Positions 1-11,385 are shown, counted from the stretch's first letter. The stretch: 64,000 nucleotides of DNA from an uncultured Pelagibacteraceae bacterium (GCA_902604795.1 CACKZV010000003.1:62001-126000); one strand, 5' to 3'. Numbers and translations are program-made. Notes: a model not told the origin generated them from the sequence alone.

Positions 1-2
1 AT

Positions 3-620
3 GCAATTCCAATTAAACAGTTTTCTAGTATAAACAATGAGTTGTATGAAAAATGCTACTCAATTAAAAATAAGGTTGGTATTGTTGAAAAGCTTGCAAA
101 AAGTAACAAAAAAGACATTGCTCAGATAAATTCATTTGAGACGTTAAAAAAACTTAAATTTATTGAATACCCTAAAAGAGGATTTTTGGAGTTAAATCCG
201 ATTATTAAAAAAATTTCTAAACTCTCTGGGGGTATTTTACTTATAGATTACGGCTATTTTAATGGTAATAACTCAAGTACCATCCAGGCTGTAATGCAAA
301 ATAAAAAAATTTCGGCTAAAAAAATGTTAAGAAATCTTGGTAAAGCAGATATAACCTCACTTGTAAATTTTAATTTATTAAAAGAGTATTTCTTTAAAAA
401 TAATCTAAAAGTTAAAAAAGTAGTTACTCAAAAGTTTTTTTTAGAAAGAATGGGTATAAATAATAGAGCACAAATTTTAGAAAAAAAAATGACTAATAAA
501 CAAAAAAAATATATGTCTTACACTTTAAATCGGCTTCTTGATGAAGAACAAATGGGTAGTCTTTTTAAAGTGATTTTTGGATATAAAAATATAAATAATA
601 ACTTATTTGGTTTTGATTAA
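3..620 (+). CDS. MidA-like SAM-dependent methyltransferase (NDUFAF7 family), C-terminal part, truncated by window start
   Basis: Frame is open to the left edge; contains GGILLIDYGYF...ADITSLVNF typical of the MidA/DUF185 family. Confidence 0.75.
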   Translation, partial: AIPIKQFSSINNELYEKCYSIKNKVGIVEKLAKSNKKDIAQINSFETLKKLKFIEYPKRGFLELNPIIKKISKLSGGILLIDYGYFNGNNSSTIQAVMQNKKISAKKMLRNLGKADITSLVNFNLLKEYFFKNNLKVKKVVTQKFFLERMGINNRAQILEKKMTNKQKKYMSYTLNRLLDEEQMGSLFKVIFGYKNINNNLFGFD

Positions 621-1372
621 TGTTAAAGTCAAAAGAACTTGTAAAATTTAAGAATATTAAACATGGTTTTTTTGATCGGCAGGGTGGTGTTTCAAAAGGA
701 AATTATAAAAGTTTAAATTGTGGACCTGGATCTAAAGACAGGATTAAAGATGTAAGAAAAAATATAGAAAAAGTTTGTAAAAAAATTGGTTGTAATAAAA
801 ATAACCTCATATTATTAGATCAAATTCATAGTAATATTGTTCATATTGTAAATAAAACACCGACCAAAAAACTCAAAGGAGACTCATTAATCACAAGTAA
901 AAAAGGTATTGCCTTAGGAATTCTAACAGCTGATTGTGCACCTGTTTTTGTATATGATCCTGTTAATCATTTAATTAGTGCAATTCATGCTGGATGGAAA
1001 GGAGCATATAAAAAAATAATAACCAATACTTTAAAAAAACTTGCATCAGAAGGTAGTAATTTTAATGACTTAATTGCTATAATTGGTCCCTGTATAGATA
1101 TAAAAAACTATGAAGTAAAAAATGATTTTTTTAATAAATTTATTAAACAAAAGAAGTATAACAAAAAGTTTTTTAACGCAAAAAATAACAAATTATATTT
1201 TAGTTTAAACAACTACATAAGAGATGAGTTTTTAAAATTGGGTGTTAAAAACATTGAAATTATCAAAAAAGATACCTATTTATTTAGCAACAACCTTTTC
1301 AGTGCAAGACGATCAATAAAAAATAAATTACAAGATTATGGTAGAAATATTTCAGTAATTATGATTAAATAG
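620..1372 (+). CDS. pgeF: Polyphenol oxidase/laccase-domain protein (YfiH/PgeF family)
   Basis: Motifs HGFFDRQGGVSKG, LTADCAPVFVYDP, HAGWKGA; start overlaps previous stop. Confidence 0.85.
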   Translation: MLKSKELVKFKNIKHGFFDRQGGVSKGNYKSLNCGPGSKDRIKDVRKNIEKVCKKIGCNKNNLILLDQIHSNIVHIVNKTPTKKLKGDSLITSKKGIALGILTADCAPVFVYDPVNHLISAIHAGWKGAYKKIITNTLKKLASEGSNFNDLIAIIGPCIDIKNYEVKNDFFNKFIKQKKYNKKFFNAKNNKLYFSLNNYIRDEFLKLGVKNIEIIKKDTYLFSNNLFSARRSIKNKLQDYGRNISVIMIK

Positions 1373-1387
1373 GAATATCCTCATAAA

Positions 1388-2320
1388 ATGAAAATTCTTA
1401 CAGGAAATAGCAACAAGCAGCTTAGTAATAAAATATCAAAAAATCTTAAGAATAAATTAGTTAATACTAGTATAAGGAAATTTGCAGATGGTGAAATTTA
1501 TATTGAGATTAATGAAAATATAAGAGGAAATAGTATTTTTATAATTCAATCTATATCCTCACCGGCTAATGACAACTTAATGGAATTACTTCTTTGTATA
1601 GATGCGCTTAAGAGATCTTCTGCAAAAAATATTACAACAGTAATACCTTATTTTGGGTATGCAAGACAGGATCGTAAAGTTGTACCAAGAACATCTATAT
1701 CTGCAAAATTAGTTTCAAATCTAATAACAAACGCTGGAGCTGACAGAGTAGTAACAGTAGATTTGCATGCTGGTCAAATTCAAGGTTTTTTTGATATTCC
1801 AGTAGACAACTTATTTGCCACTCCAATTTTCACAAAACATATTAAAAGAAAGGTTAAAAGCAGAAATATTATATGTGTTGCGCCTGATGTTGGGGGAGTT
1901 GAAAGAGCAAGAGCCTTAGGAAAAAAATTAGATGTTGGATTGGCAATAGTTGATAAAAGGAGACCTAGCCCTGGCAAATCGCAAGTAATGAATGTTATTG
2001 GAAATGTCAAAAATAAAGTCTGTATTTTAACAGACGATATAATTGATTCCGGGGGAACTATCGTGAATGCAGCAGATGCTTTATTGAAAAGAGGTGCAAA
2101 AGAAGTTCATGTATATGCAACTCATGGAGTTTTTAGCGGTGAAGCAGTAAAAAAAATAAAGAATTCAAAAATAAAAAATCTAGTTATTACAGATAGTATA
2201 GATAGTTCAGATAAATTAAAAAAAGTAAGAAATATTGAAGTATTATCAATAGCTACATTGCTAGCAGAGGCTATTAAAAGGATTTCTAATTCAACATCAG
2301 TTTCAGATCTATTTAAATAA
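1388..2320 (+). CDS. prs: Ribose-phosphate pyrophosphokinase
   Basis: FADGEIYIEINENIRG, PYFGYARQDRK, DDIIDSGGTI PRPP-binding motif. Confidence 0.96.
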   Translation: MKILTGNSNKQLSNKISKNLKNKLVNTSIRKFADGEIYIEINENIRGNSIFIIQSISSPANDNLMELLLCIDALKRSSAKNITTVIPYFGYARQDRKVVPRTSISAKLVSNLITNAGADRVVTVDLHAGQIQGFFDIPVDNLFATPIFTKHIKRKVKSRNIICVAPDVGGVERARALGKKLDVGLAIVDKRRPSPGKSQVMNVIGNVKNKVCILTDDIIDSGGTIVNAADALLKRGAKEVHVYATHGVFSGEAVKKIKNSKIKNLVITDSIDSSDKLKKVRNIEVLSIATLLAEAIKRISNSTSVSDLFK

Positions 2321-2362
2321 ACCTTGTAAAATTAGAAAACTTCGGTTAAAAACCAGCTTTTT

Positions 2363-3079
2363 ATGAGTACAATACAAGCATTAACAAGAGACACTAAAAC
2401 TAAAGGCCAAGTGAACGACCTAAGAAACAAAGGAGATGTTCCAGGCATAGTTTATGGCGGAGAAGAGCCAAATGAAAAAATTTCAATTACAAATAAAGAG
2501 CTAAAGAGTTTAATAAATAAAGAAAATTATTTATCTAACGTAATTTCTATTAGTTTAGATGGCAAAGAACAAAAAGTTTTAACAAGAAGTATTACTTTTG
2601 ACACAGTTACTGATGAACCGATTCATTTTGATTTAATGAGAATTGTTAAAGGTGGAAAAATTATTTTAGAAATACCTGTTAAATTTATAAACAATGAATT
2701 GTCCCCAGGACTTAAACGCGGTGGAGTGTTAAATATTGTAAGGCGTCAAGTAGAACTAAGATGTCCTGCAGAAAATATTCCTAATGAACTTGTTGTTGAC
2801 TTAGAAGGTTTAGAAATTGGTACAAGTATAAAAATTTCTTCAATTAAGCTACCTGAAAACGTTACTCCTACGATACAAGGAAGAGACTTCGTAATAGCTA
2901 CTGTTGCAGCACCAACGGTAGTTAAAGAACCAGAAAAACCAGCAGAGGCAGCTGAGGGTGAGGTAGCAGAAGGAGCAGAGGCGTCTGCAGAAAGTGGCGA
3001 TAAAACTTCAACTGACTCTGAAAAGGCTGATGCTGATAAAACTAAAGAAGAAGATAAATCTCCATCAGATAAAAAATAA
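2363..3079 (+). CDS. rplY: 50S ribosomal protein L25/Ctc with acidic C-terminal tail
   Basis: L25 family sequence (VPGIVYGG...; HFDLMRI) followed by an Ala/Glu/Asp/Lys-rich tail. Confidence 0.92.
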   Translation: MSTIQALTRDTKTKGQVNDLRNKGDVPGIVYGGEEPNEKISITNKELKSLINKENYLSNVISISLDGKEQKVLTRSITFDTVTDEPIHFDLMRIVKGGKIILEIPVKFINNELSPGLKRGGVLNIVRRQVELRCPAENIPNELVVDLEGLEIGTSIKISSIKLPENVTPTIQGRDFVIATVAAPTVVKEPEKPAEAAEGEVAEGAEASAESGDKTSTDSEKADADKTKEEDKSPSDKK

Positions 3080-3115
3080 TAAATAGTGAAATTTTTTTTC
3101 CAAATTTAATTTGAT

Positions 3116-3676
3116 ATGTTATTGCTTGTTGGTTTAGGAAATCCCACTCCTAATAGTCAAAATAATAGACATAACATTGGTTTTAAGATTGTGGATGCAA
3201 TTAACCAAAAATTTGGATTATCTAAGCAAAAACCAAAATTTAAGGGATTACTAACTACTGGAAATATTGGTGATAAGAAAATATATGCAATTAAACCTCT
3301 TACATTCATGAATAATTCTGGAATTTGTATAAGAGAACTACTTGAATACTTTAAGATAGATGCAGAAGATGTAATTGTGTTTCATGACGACTTAGATATT
3401 GAATTTGGAAAAATTAAAGCGAAATTTGGTGGATCAAGTGCAGGTCACAATGGTATTGCTTCGATTGATAAGTTTATTGGTAAAGAATATTCAAGAGTTC
3501 GTATTGGTATAGGGAAGCCAGAAAAAAAAATATCTGTTTCTGACTATGTGCTAAATGACTTTAATGAGGATGAACAAGTTCATTTGGACTCGATTACAAG
3601 TAATATAATTGAATCTATAACTATCTTGATTGATAAAAAATTAGACTTATTTTCTAGCACTGTTAACAACAATTAA
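3116..3676 (+). CDS. pth: Peptidyl-tRNA hydrolase
   Basis: LLVGLGNP, NRHNIGF, HDDLDIEFGKIK, GGSSAGHNGI. Confidence 0.95.
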   Translation: MLLLVGLGNPTPNSQNNRHNIGFKIVDAINQKFGLSKQKPKFKGLLTTGNIGDKKIYAIKPLTFMNNSGICIRELLEYFKIDAEDVIVFHDDLDIEFGKIKAKFGGSSAGHNGIASIDKFIGKEYSRVRIGIGKPEKKISVSDYVLNDFNEDEQVHLDSITSNIIESITILIDKKLDLFSSTVNNN

Positions 3677-4753
3677 ATGGGTTTTAAGTGTGGAATCGTT
3701 GGATTGCCAAATGTTGGTAAGTCTACTTTATTTAACGCTTTAACAAACTCTAATAAAGCACAAGCAGAAAATTTTCCCTTTTGCACAATTGATCCAAATA
3801 TTGGCATTGTAGCAGTTCCGGATGAAAGACTTGATAAACTAGCTGAAATTTCGATTTCAAAAAAAAAAATTAATACTACAATCTCATTTGTTGATATCGC
3901 GGGTCTTGTTAAAGGAGCCTCTAAAGGAGAAGGATTAGGTAATAAATTCTTATCTCATATAAGAGAAGTTGATGCCATTATTCATATGATCAGATGTTTT
4001 GACTCGGATGATATTCAAAATGTTAACCCAACCGTTGATCCTGTCAGAGATTTGGAGATTATAGAAACCGAAATGAAGTTAGCTGATTTAGAGTCAATTC
4101 AAAAGAGGCTTGATAAGAAGAATAAAAAAAATGTTAACATTGAAGAGCTTAAATTACTTCAGACAGCCCAAAAGATAATCGATGAGGATGGAGATTTAAC
4201 ACTGATCACAAATGAATTTGATGAAAAACTTTTAAAAAGTAGTGGACTTCTTAGTACTAAACCAAAACTATATGTATGCAATGTAGACGAAGAGAGTATT
4301 AAATCAGGCAACAAATATACAGATGACTTTATGAAAAAATTTGGTGAAAAAAATACATTGGTGATTTCTGCAGATATAGAAAATCAAATAAATCAATTAG
4401 AGGATGAAAATGAAAAAAAAAATTATATGAAAATGATCAATATGTCAGAGACGGGACTTAATACATTAATAAGAAAAGGATATGAACTTCTATCCTTACA
4501 AACTTTTTTTACATCTGGACCAGAGGAGACTAGAGCTTGGACTATTACAAAAGAATCAACTGCTCCAAATGCTGCGGGAGAAATTCATTCTGACTTTGAA
4601 AAAGGATTTATAAGAGCTGAAACAATTTCTTACGAAGATTTTTTAAATAATCAAGGGTGGTTAAAATCTAAAGAAGCTGGAAAAATGAGATTGGAAGGTA
4701 AAGAATATATTGTTAAAGACGGAGATATTTTAAACTTTCGTTTCAATACGTGA
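3677..4753 (+). CDS. ychF: Redox-regulated ATPase/GTPase YchF (OLA1 family)
   Basis: GIVGLPNVGKSTLFNALT, NFPFCTIDPN, C-terminal TGS-like domain. Confidence 0.96.
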   Translation: MGFKCGIVGLPNVGKSTLFNALTNSNKAQAENFPFCTIDPNIGIVAVPDERLDKLAEISISKKKINTTISFVDIAGLVKGASKGEGLGNKFLSHIREVDAIIHMIRCFDSDDIQNVNPTVDPVRDLEIIETEMKLADLESIQKRLDKKNKKNVNIEELKLLQTAQKIIDEDGDLTLITNEFDEKLLKSSGLLSTKPKLYVCNVDEESIKSGNKYTDDFMKKFGEKNTLVISADIENQINQLEDENEKKNYMKMINMSETGLNTLIRKGYELLSLQTFFTSGPEETRAWTITKESTAPNAAGEIHSDFEKGFIRAETISYEDFLNNQGWLKSKEAGKMRLEGKEYIVKDGDILNFRFNT

Positions 4754-5515
4754 CCAGATTTTTTTCATACTGAAATAAACTAAAACTGTTAAAACAGATA
4801 AATATATTATTACTCTAAAACCTAGTTTGTGTCTTGTTTCTAAGTGAGGCTCTGCAGTCCATTGCAAAAAAGTTGTAACATCTTTAGCCATTTGATCTAC
4901 TGTTGCTTTTGTTCCATCAGCGTACTCTACAATGTCATCATCTAAGGGAGATGACATTTTTATTTTGTTACCATACATATATTTGTTGTAATAAACACCG
5001 TCATCAAGTTCCATACCTACTGGTGGCTCATCATAGCCCATTAAGACTGAATAAATATAATTTGCCCCACCTTTTCTAGCTTTTACAAGAACTGACATAT
5101 CTGGAGGATATGCTCCACCATTTGCTGCAATTGCTTCTTGAACATTTGCATAAGGCATTACAAATTTATCTGATAATTTTGCTGGTCTTTCAAACATTTC
5201 TCCATCACTATTTGGTCCATCTGTTACTTCAAAATTTGAAGCAATTGCTTTGGCTTCAAGCTCTGTAAATTCTGGTCCACCTTTTTCTGCAAGGTTTCTA
5301 TAACTTAAATGTTTAAGTGAATGGCATGAAGCACAAACTTCTGTATAAACTTGATATCCTCTTTGGAGGGAAGCTCTATCAAATTTTCCAAAGAAGCTTT
5401 TAAAAGACCAATCAACTTTTAATAATTCTTGCTGTTCACCAGCTGCATATGCTCTTGATAAAATTAATGATGAAATTATAACAAATAAGAAAGTTAATTT
5501 TAAAAAGATTTTCAC
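4730..5515 (-). CDS. petC: Cytochrome c1 of the bc1 complex
   Basis: CASCHS haem motif, signal peptide, C-terminal TM anchor. Confidence 0.93.
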   Translation of the reverse strand: MKIFLKLTFLFVIISSLILSRAYAAGEQQELLKVDWSFKSFFGKFDRASLQRGYQVYTEVCASCHSLKHLSYRNLAEKGGPEFTELEAKAIASNFEVTDGPNSDGEMFERPAKLSDKFVMPYANVQEAIAANGGAYPPDMSVLVKARKGGANYIYSVLMGYDEPPVGMELDDGVYYNKYMYGNKIKMSSPLDDDIVEYADGTKATVDQMAKDVTTFLQWTAEPHLETRHKLGFRVIIYLSVLTVLVYFSMKKIWSRIETKV

Positions 5516-6780
5516 AGTTTCTCTTTAAAATCTGAATTATTTCTAGCCATCGCCATATCAGCAGATCCACCTAAAACAGGCTCAGTTATACTTAGGGGTA
5601 ATGGGGTAGTTTTTTCCTTCATACCAAGGAAAGGTAAAATTATTAAAAAATGTGCAAAATAATAGGCTGTTGCCACTCTTGCAATTAATAAATATAAGCC
5701 TTCTGCTGGCATTGCTCCCACGTAACCTAGAATTAATACATCGGCAACTAAAAACCAATAGAATTGCTTGTATATAGGTCTAAATACTGTTGATCTAACT
5801 TTGGAGGTATCTAGCCAAGGTAAAATTACAAGAACAAATATTGCAGCAAACATTGCTATTACTCCAAGTAGTTTATCAGGAACTGATCTTAAGATTGCAT
5901 AAAATGGTAACAAGTACCATTCAGGTACAATGTGAGCAGGTGTGACTAGTGGGTTTGCTTCTATGTAATTATCTGCATGTCCTAAAATATTTGGTGAAAA
6001 GAATACAAAGAATGCAAAAATTAATAAAAATATCAAAAGTGCAAATGCATCTTTGATTACTATATACGGATGAAAAGGAACTGTGTCTTTAGATGGTTTT
6101 TTTATATCTATTCCAATAGGGTTATTGTTTCCAGGAACATGTAGTGCCCAAATATGAAGAACAACTAATCCTAAGATTAAAAAAGGAAACAAATAGTGTA
6201 AACTAAAAAATCTTGTTAAAGTAGGGTTGTCAACTGAATAACCTCCCCAGAGCCAATTCGTGATACTCTCACCTATTAAAGGAATAGCACTAAATAAGTT
6301 AGTAATTACTGTTGCACCCCAAAAACTCATTTGTCCCCAAGGAAGAACGTATCCCATAAATGCAGTTGCCATCATAAGAAAATAAATCAACATTCCTATA
6401 ATCCAAATGACTTCTCTTGGTGATTTGTATGAGCCGTAATACAAAGATCTAAAAATGTGAATGTAAACAGCCAAGAAAAACATAGATGCACCGTTAGCAT
6501 GTACATATCTTATTAACCAACCGTAATTTACATCTCTCATAATGTGTTCTACGCTTTGAAAAGCTAAGTCAGCATGCGCTACGTAATGCATACCCAAAAC
6601 AATACCTGTAATTATTTGAGTGATTAAGCAAAAAGTAAGAATTCCTCCAAAAGTCCACCAGTAATTTAAGTTTTTAGGAGTTGGATAATCTGTTAAATGG
6701 TTTGCAAGTGTTAGTAATGGAAGTCTATCATTAAACCATTTTCCAACTTTTGATTTAGGTGTATATTCGTGATCACTCAT
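5512..6780 (-). CDS. petB: Cytochrome b of the bc1 complex
   Basis: Multi-[41 protein letters not shown]. Confidence 0.96.
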   Translation of the reverse strand: MSDHEYTPKSKVGKWFNDRLPLLTLANHLTDYPTPKNLNYWWTFGGILTFCLITQIITGIVLGMHYVAHADLAFQSVEHIMRDVNYGWLIRYVHANGASMFFLAVYIHIFRSLYYGSYKSPREVIWIIGMLIYFLMMATAFMGYVLPWGQMSFWGATVITNLFSAIPLIGESITNWLWGGYSVDNPTLTRFFSLHYLFPFLILGLVVLHIWALHVPGNNNPIGIDIKKPSKDTVPFHPYIVIKDAFALLIFLLIFAFFVFFSPNILGHADNYIEANPLVTPAHIVPEWYLLPFYAILRSVPDKLLGVIAMFAAIFVLVILPWLDTSKVRSTVFRPIYKQFYWFLVADVLILGYVGAMPAEGLYLLIARVATAYYFAHFLIILPFLGMKEKTTPLPLSITEPVLGGSADMAMARNNSDFKEKL

Positions 6781-6788
6781 AAAATTTT

Positions 6789-7307
6789 TTATCCAATCTT
6801 TATAGTATTGCTATTTACAAATTCATATTTTGGCACTTCCATGTTAGTTGGTGCTGGCCCTTTTCTAATTCTTCCAGATGTATCGTAATGTGAACCATGA
6901 CATGGACAAAACCATGCACCATAGTCCCCTTTATCAGTCAAAGGTACACATCCAAGGTGAGTGCATACTCCTAACATTACAAGCCACTCAGGGTTTTTTG
7001 CTCTGTCTTCATCTTTTTCTGGATGTTTCAATTCACTTAAATCAACAGCTCTTGCACTGTCGATTTCCTCTTTAGTTCTTCTTTTAATAAAAACTGGTTT
7101 ACCTCTCCACAAAACGGTTATTGATTGACCAGGTTCTACTGCGCTTATATCAACTTCTGTACTTGCTAATGCCTTTACTGAAGCATCTGGGTTCATTTGA
7201 TCAACTAATGGCCAAACAACCGCCCCTACACCGACTGCACCTGCTGCAGTTGTTGCGGTCACTATAAAATCTCGTCTATTTGGCTTCTTTTTTTCTGAGT
7301 CTGACAT
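6789..7307 (-). CDS. petA: Rieske iron-sulfur subunit of the bc1 complex
   Basis: CTHLGC and CPCHGSHYD Rieske motifs; Tat-like N-terminus. Confidence 0.95.
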   Translation of the reverse strand: MSDSEKKKPNRRDFIVTATTAAGAVGVGAVVWPLVDQMNPDASVKALASTEVDISAVEPGQSITVLWRGKPVFIKRRTKEEIDSARAVDLSELKHPEKDEDRAKNPEWLVMLGVCTHLGCVPLTDKGDYGAWFCPCHGSHYDTSGRIRKGPAPTNMEVPKYEFVNSNTIKIG

Positions 7308-7329
7308 TTATTATTTTAATTTTTTCTTA

Positions 7330-7347
7330 ATATATGATTTCATATAT
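7330..7347. promoter_or_regulatory. Inverted repeat ATATATGA-TT-TCATATAT in divergent petA/trmL intergenic region
   Basis: Perfect 8-bp arms read directly from sequence; overlaps a 12-bp perfect palindrome TTCATATATGAA. Confidence 0.4.
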
Positions 7348-7400
7348 GAAGAAAAACGTTATTTTTCCATGGTAACAATGACACACAAAAAACTTAATCG

Positions 7401-7862
7401 ATGCCTAAAATAGCACTTTACGAGCCTGATATACCACAAAATACGGCTGCAATAGCTCGAACTTGTTCTTGCCTTGGGGCTGTTCTTGAGATTATAGAAC
7501 CTTGTGGATTTTTACTGAATGACAAACGCTTTAAAAGAGTTGTGATGGACTATATGGATAAGAAAATGATGAAGATTTACAAAAGTTCAGATGAATTTTT
7601 TGAAGCAAAAAAAAATGACAGAGTAGTTTTGATGACTACTAAGGCCAGTAAAATTTATACTGAATTTAAATTTAGAAGCAACGACACCTTACTCTTTGGA
7701 AGAGAAAGTGCCGGTGTTCCAGATGAGGTTCATAAAAGACTGGAGAATAGGATAAAAATACCAATGATTGAAAAAAAAAGATCCTTGAACCTGGCATCTT
7801 CAGTTGCAATAGTATTGTCAGAAAATATAAGACAATCAAATATCTATGGATCAAACGATTAA
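7401..7862 (+). CDS. trmL: tRNA (cytidine(34)-2'-O)-methyltransferase (SPOUT)
   Basis: ALYEPDIPQNTAAIARTC, LLFGRESAGVP, SLNLASSVAIVL. Confidence 0.9.
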   Translation: MPKIALYEPDIPQNTAAIARTCSCLGAVLEIIEPCGFLLNDKRFKRVVMDYMDKKMMKIYKSSDEFFEAKKNDRVVLMTTKASKIYTEFKFRSNDTLLFGRESAGVPDEVHKRLENRIKIPMIEKKRSLNLASSVAIVLSENIRQSNIYGSND

Positions 7863-8673
7863 AAAAAAACTAGCTCGAAATTGGTTTAAGACTTTGCAAG
7901 AAGTAATTTGTCAGGAAATTGAAGAATTAGAAGCCAAAAAAAATATCTTCAAAATTAAAAATTGGGAAAGAGGTAAAAATTCAAATGAAGGTGGGGGCCA
8001 ATTTAGAATTTTAGAAAATGGAAAAATTTTTGAAAAAGTAGGTGTAAATTTTTCAGAAGTGTATGGAAAATTTTCAAAAGAATTTAGAAACAGAATCCCT
8101 GGGGGAGATAAAAATCCAAACTTTTGGGCAGCGGGTATATCAGTAGTAATGCATATGAAAAACCCTCATGTTCCTGCTATGCATTTTAATACTAGATATA
8201 TTTATACATCTCATGGATGGTTTGGTGGAGGGATGGATGTTACACCTTGCCTGAAAGATAAAAGATTAGAAAAATGGTTTCATAATGAATTAAAGAAATC
8301 TTGTGACAAACATAATAAAAATTTTTATAAAAAATATAAAAAATGGTGTGATGAATATTTTTATTTGCCACACAGGAAAGAACCAAGAGGTATAGGGGGA
8401 ATTTTTTTTGATTATAAAAAAGAAAATTGGGAAAAAGATTTTAATTTTGTAAGAGAGGTAGGAATAAGTTTTAAAAATATTTTTAGAGAAATAATACTGA
8501 AAAAATATAAAAAAAAATGGTCAAATAAACAAAGAGAAATTCAATTAGAAAAAAGAGGTCGATATGTTGAATTTAACTTACTTTATGATAGAGGTACAAA
8601 GTTTGGTTTACAAACGAACGGTAATGTTGAAGCTATTTTAATGTCATTACCACCTGTTGCAAAATGGAAATAA
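7846..8673 (+). CDS. hemF: Oxygen-dependent coproporphyrinogen III oxidase
   Basis: HMKNPHVPAMHFNTRY, WFGGGMDVTP, YVEFNLLYDRGTKFGLQTNGNVEAILMSLPP. Confidence 0.96.
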   Translation: MDQTIKKKLARNWFKTLQEVICQEIEELEAKKNIFKIKNWERGKNSNEGGGQFRILENGKIFEKVGVNFSEVYGKFSKEFRNRIPGGDKNPNFWAAGISVVMHMKNPHVPAMHFNTRYIYTSHGWFGGGMDVTPCLKDKRLEKWFHNELKKSCDKHNKNFYKKYKKWCDEYFYLPHRKEPRGIGGIFFDYKKENWEKDFNFVREVGISFKNIFREIILKKYKKKWSNKQREIQLEKRGRYVEFNLLYDRGTKFGLQTNGNVEAILMSLPPVAKWK

Positions 8674-8676
8674 ATT

Positions 8677-9153
8677 ATGGAAAAAGAACCAATCACAGTT
8701 AGAGGTTTAGAAAAATTAAAAGAAGAATTAATTTTCTTAAAAGAGAAAAAAAGACCAGAGATAGTTGCAGCTATAGCGGAAGCAAGGTCACATGGGGACC
8801 TTAAAGAAAATGCCGAATATCATGCTGCAAAAGAACAACAATCTCACAATGAGGGAAGAGTTCAAGAAGTTGAGGATATAATTGCTAGAGCAAATGTAAT
8901 TGATGTTTCTAAATTAGATAATGATGGAAAAGTTATATTTGGTTCAACAATAATGCTACAAAATTTAGATACTGAAGAAAGTTTGAAATATAAAATTGTT
9001 GGAAAAGATGAGGCAGATTTAAAAGAAAAACTAATATATTTTAAATCGCCAATTGGTATGGGTCTGATTGGTAAAAATAAGGGTGATTTAGTTGAAATTA
9101 AAACTCCTGCAGGTGTCAAAAATTTTGAAATAAAAGACGTTAAATATATTTAA
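8677..9153 (+). CDS. greA: Transcription elongation factor GreA
   Basis: [21 protein letters not shown]-terminal [14 protein letters not shown]. Confidence 0.96.
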   Translation: MEKEPITVRGLEKLKEELIFLKEKKRPEIVAAIAEARSHGDLKENAEYHAAKEQQSHNEGRVQEVEDIIARANVIDVSKLDNDGKVIFGSTIMLQNLDTEESLKYKIVGKDEADLKEKLIYFKSPIGMGLIGKNKGDLVEIKTPAGVKNFEIKDVKYI

Positions 9154-10424
9154 TTATTTAATACGTTATCAATTTCTTTATTACTTAATTTAAAGCTGTT
9201 ATTTAACCACAAATCCTCGAGTAATCTAATTTTTTGTCCAAATTCTTTACCTTCTTTTAAATTGTATTTTTCAAGTAAATCCTGTGCTTTTAACGGAAAA
9301 ATAGGTTTTTCAAATTGTTCGAAATATTTTTTTAATTGAATTAGTTTTTTTGGTACTGTTTTAGAGTTAAAAATTTTCAAATCTATTAAATCGATAACGT
9401 AAGATTTACTATTAAAATAAAAAATTCTTTGAAGATTTTTTTTATTGAAATAGTCTTTTTCAGAGAATAATTCATAATTCTCAATAAGAAACTTTATTCT
9501 TTTTTTATCTTCATTTGATAAATTATACTTAAATAAAAAATAATTTGCATTATCAGTTTCATCTATAATTAAGTAGGAAATCAAAAAAATAAATGTTTTG
9601 TTTTTAAATATATTTTTTGAGTAGTCATTGATTTTTTCTAAATTATTAAGATTAACAAGCTGAGGAAAAATTGTTGTTAATATTTCTAATGAAAAAGAAT
9701 CTTTTGATAATTGTAAAAAATTTTTAGATAAAATAATTTTCTTTAATTCGCTCATTAATCTTTCTTTTGAAAGATTGGCTACACCTGCAATGTTTTGCTT
9801 AATTGATTTTTTTACTGATGAATTATGGGGGTGATTACTATAATTTATAAAGAATCTCAAATATCTTAAAATTCTTAAATAATCTTCTTGAATTCTATTA
9901 TCTGCATTACCAATAAAAATTACCTTTCCCTCTTCTATATCTTTGGCACCTCCATTTGGATCAAACAAATTACCATCTTTATCAGCATAAATAGAATTAA
10001 TGGTAAAATCTCTTCTTGATGAATCCTTTAACCAGTCTGTTGTATATCTAACGATTGCATGTCTTCCATCGGTATCAACATCTTCTCTTAATGATGTGAT
10101 CTCAAAATTTTTTTGTCCTATATTTGCAGTAATAGTTCCATGTTTTATGCCAGTTTCAAAGAATTTAATGTTTTTTGATTGCAAACATTCTTTAACTTGG
10201 TTTGGATTTAAATTTACAGCTAAATCAATATCATCCACATCTTCTTGATTTAAAATTTTTCTAACACATCCACCTACATATCTAAGTTCACTTGTATTAT
10301 TAAAATTTGATATGGCTTCAAAAAGTTTTGAAACTTCAGTGTTATTGTATATGCTTAAAAAAGAGCTATCTTTCGGTGTAAGTTTTCTGTTTGTTTTAAA
10401 TATTTTTCTAAAAAAATTGTACAT
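9150..10424 (-). CDS. cca: tRNA nucleotidyltransferase (CCA-adding enzyme/poly(A) polymerase family)
   Basis: [57 protein letters not shown]. Confidence 0.93.
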   Translation of the reverse strand: MYNFFRKIFKTNRKLTPKDSSFLSIYNNTEVSKLFEAISNFNNTSELRYVGGCVRKILNQEDVDDIDLAVNLNPNQVKECLQSKNIKFFETGIKHGTITANIGQKNFEITSLREDVDTDGRHAIVRYTTDWLKDSSRRDFTINSIYADKDGNLFDPNGGAKDIEEGKVIFIGNADNRIQEDYLRILRYLRFFINYSNHPHNSSVKKSIKQNIAGVANLSKERLMSELKKIILSKNFLQLSKDSFSLEILTTIFPQLVNLNNLEKINDYSKNIFKNKTFIFLISYLIIDETDNANYFLFKYNLSNEDKKRIKFLIENYELFSEKDYFNKKNLQRIFYFNSKSYVIDLIDLKIFNSKTVPKKLIQLKKYFEQFEKPIFPLKAQDLLEKYNLKEGKEFGQKIRLLEDLWLNNSFKLSNKEIDNVLNN

Positions 10425-10427
10425 AAA

Positions 10428-10501
10428 TGGCTGGGGTGCTAGGATTCGAACCTAGGATGGCGGTACCAAAAACCGCTGCCTTACCACTTGGCTACACCCC
10501 A
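10428..10501 (-). tRNA. tRNA-Gln (anticodon UUG) with encoded CCA
   Basis: Minus strand TGGGGTG TA GCCAAGTGGTAAGGC A GCGGT-TTTTGGT-ACCGC ... CTAGG-TTCGAAT-CCTAG CACCCCA G CCA; full cloverleaf, TTG anticodon. Confidence 0.96.
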
Positions 10502-10533
10502 AAATTAATTTCATATATCACAAAAAAAAAGCT

Positions 10534-11382
10534 TTATATAGTTTTTGATAAATTACACCAATAGTTTTTATAATTTTTTCTTAATAATTTCTTTGCATTT
10601 AGTGCGGCTTTTTTGGACTTAAAATACCCAACGATTGTTGAACCAGATCCTGTCATTCTTACATATGAATTTTTATCAATATTTAAAAAATAATCTCTAA
10701 GCTTCTGAAGTCTAGGATATTTTTTTGTAGATATGATTTCTAAATCATTTTTTAACTTTGATATTAAATTAAAGTCAATATTTTTTGACCTCATTTTTGA
10801 TAATTGTGGTTTTGAGTAATGTCTAACTCGCTTAAAAATACTTTTTGTAGAACAGCCAAAATTTGGCTTAACCATTAAAACGAACATTTTTAAATTTTTT
10901 TTAATTTTTGTAGTCTTTTTTTTGTAAGAAATAATTAAATTTTTTTGATCAATACCCATGATTACATCTGACCCTATTTTTGAACATAAATTATATTTCT
11001 CCTTTAATGATAAATTAATTTTATTTTTTTTTTCAAAGTAATTTATTAAAGAAGCCGCATTCATTGAGCCCCCACCAAGTCCAGCTTCTTGAGGAATATT
11101 TTTTTTAATTAAAATTGAATATTTATAATTTTTTAATTTTTTTTTTTTATCCAGAATATTTAGCAAATGACTAACGGTATTTACTTTTGGGATTTTATTA
11201 GAGAAACGTCCTGAAAATTTTACTATATGATTTTTATTATTTGTTCTTTTTATTAAAATTTGATCATGTAACTCGACAAAAGCAACAAGAGTTTCTAAAT
11301 CATGAAGTTTTGATTTTTGTTTTCTAAGCACGTTGAGAGATAAATTAACTTTTGCATGTGATTTAATCTTTTCAAATCTCAT
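10534..11382 (-). CDS. ispE: 4-diphosphocytidyl-2-C-methyl-D-erythritol kinase
   Basis: SHAKVNLSLNV, IPQEAGLGGGSMNAA, VRMTGSGSTIVG (GHMP kinase motifs). Confidence 0.93.
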   Translation of the reverse strand: MRFEKIKSHAKVNLSLNVLRKQKSKLHDLETLVAFVELHDQILIKRTNNKNHIVKFSGRFSNKIPKVNTVSHLLNILDKKKKLKNYKYSILIKKNIPQEAGLGGGSMNAASLINYFEKKNKINLSLKEKYNLCSKIGSDVIMGIDQKNLIISYKKKTTKIKKNLKMFVLMVKPNFGCSTKSIFKRVRHYSKPQLSKMRSKNIDFNLISKLKNDLEIISTKKYPRLQKLRDYFLNIDKNSYVRMTGSGSTIVGYFKSKKAALNAKKLLRKNYKNYWCNLSKTI

Positions 11383-11385
11383 TAA

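Noticed and set aside
2923-3076. Low-complexity Ala/Glu/Lys coding stretch suggestive of a repeat
   Set aside because: It is the acidic C-terminal tail of L25/Ctc, a variable region in that family.
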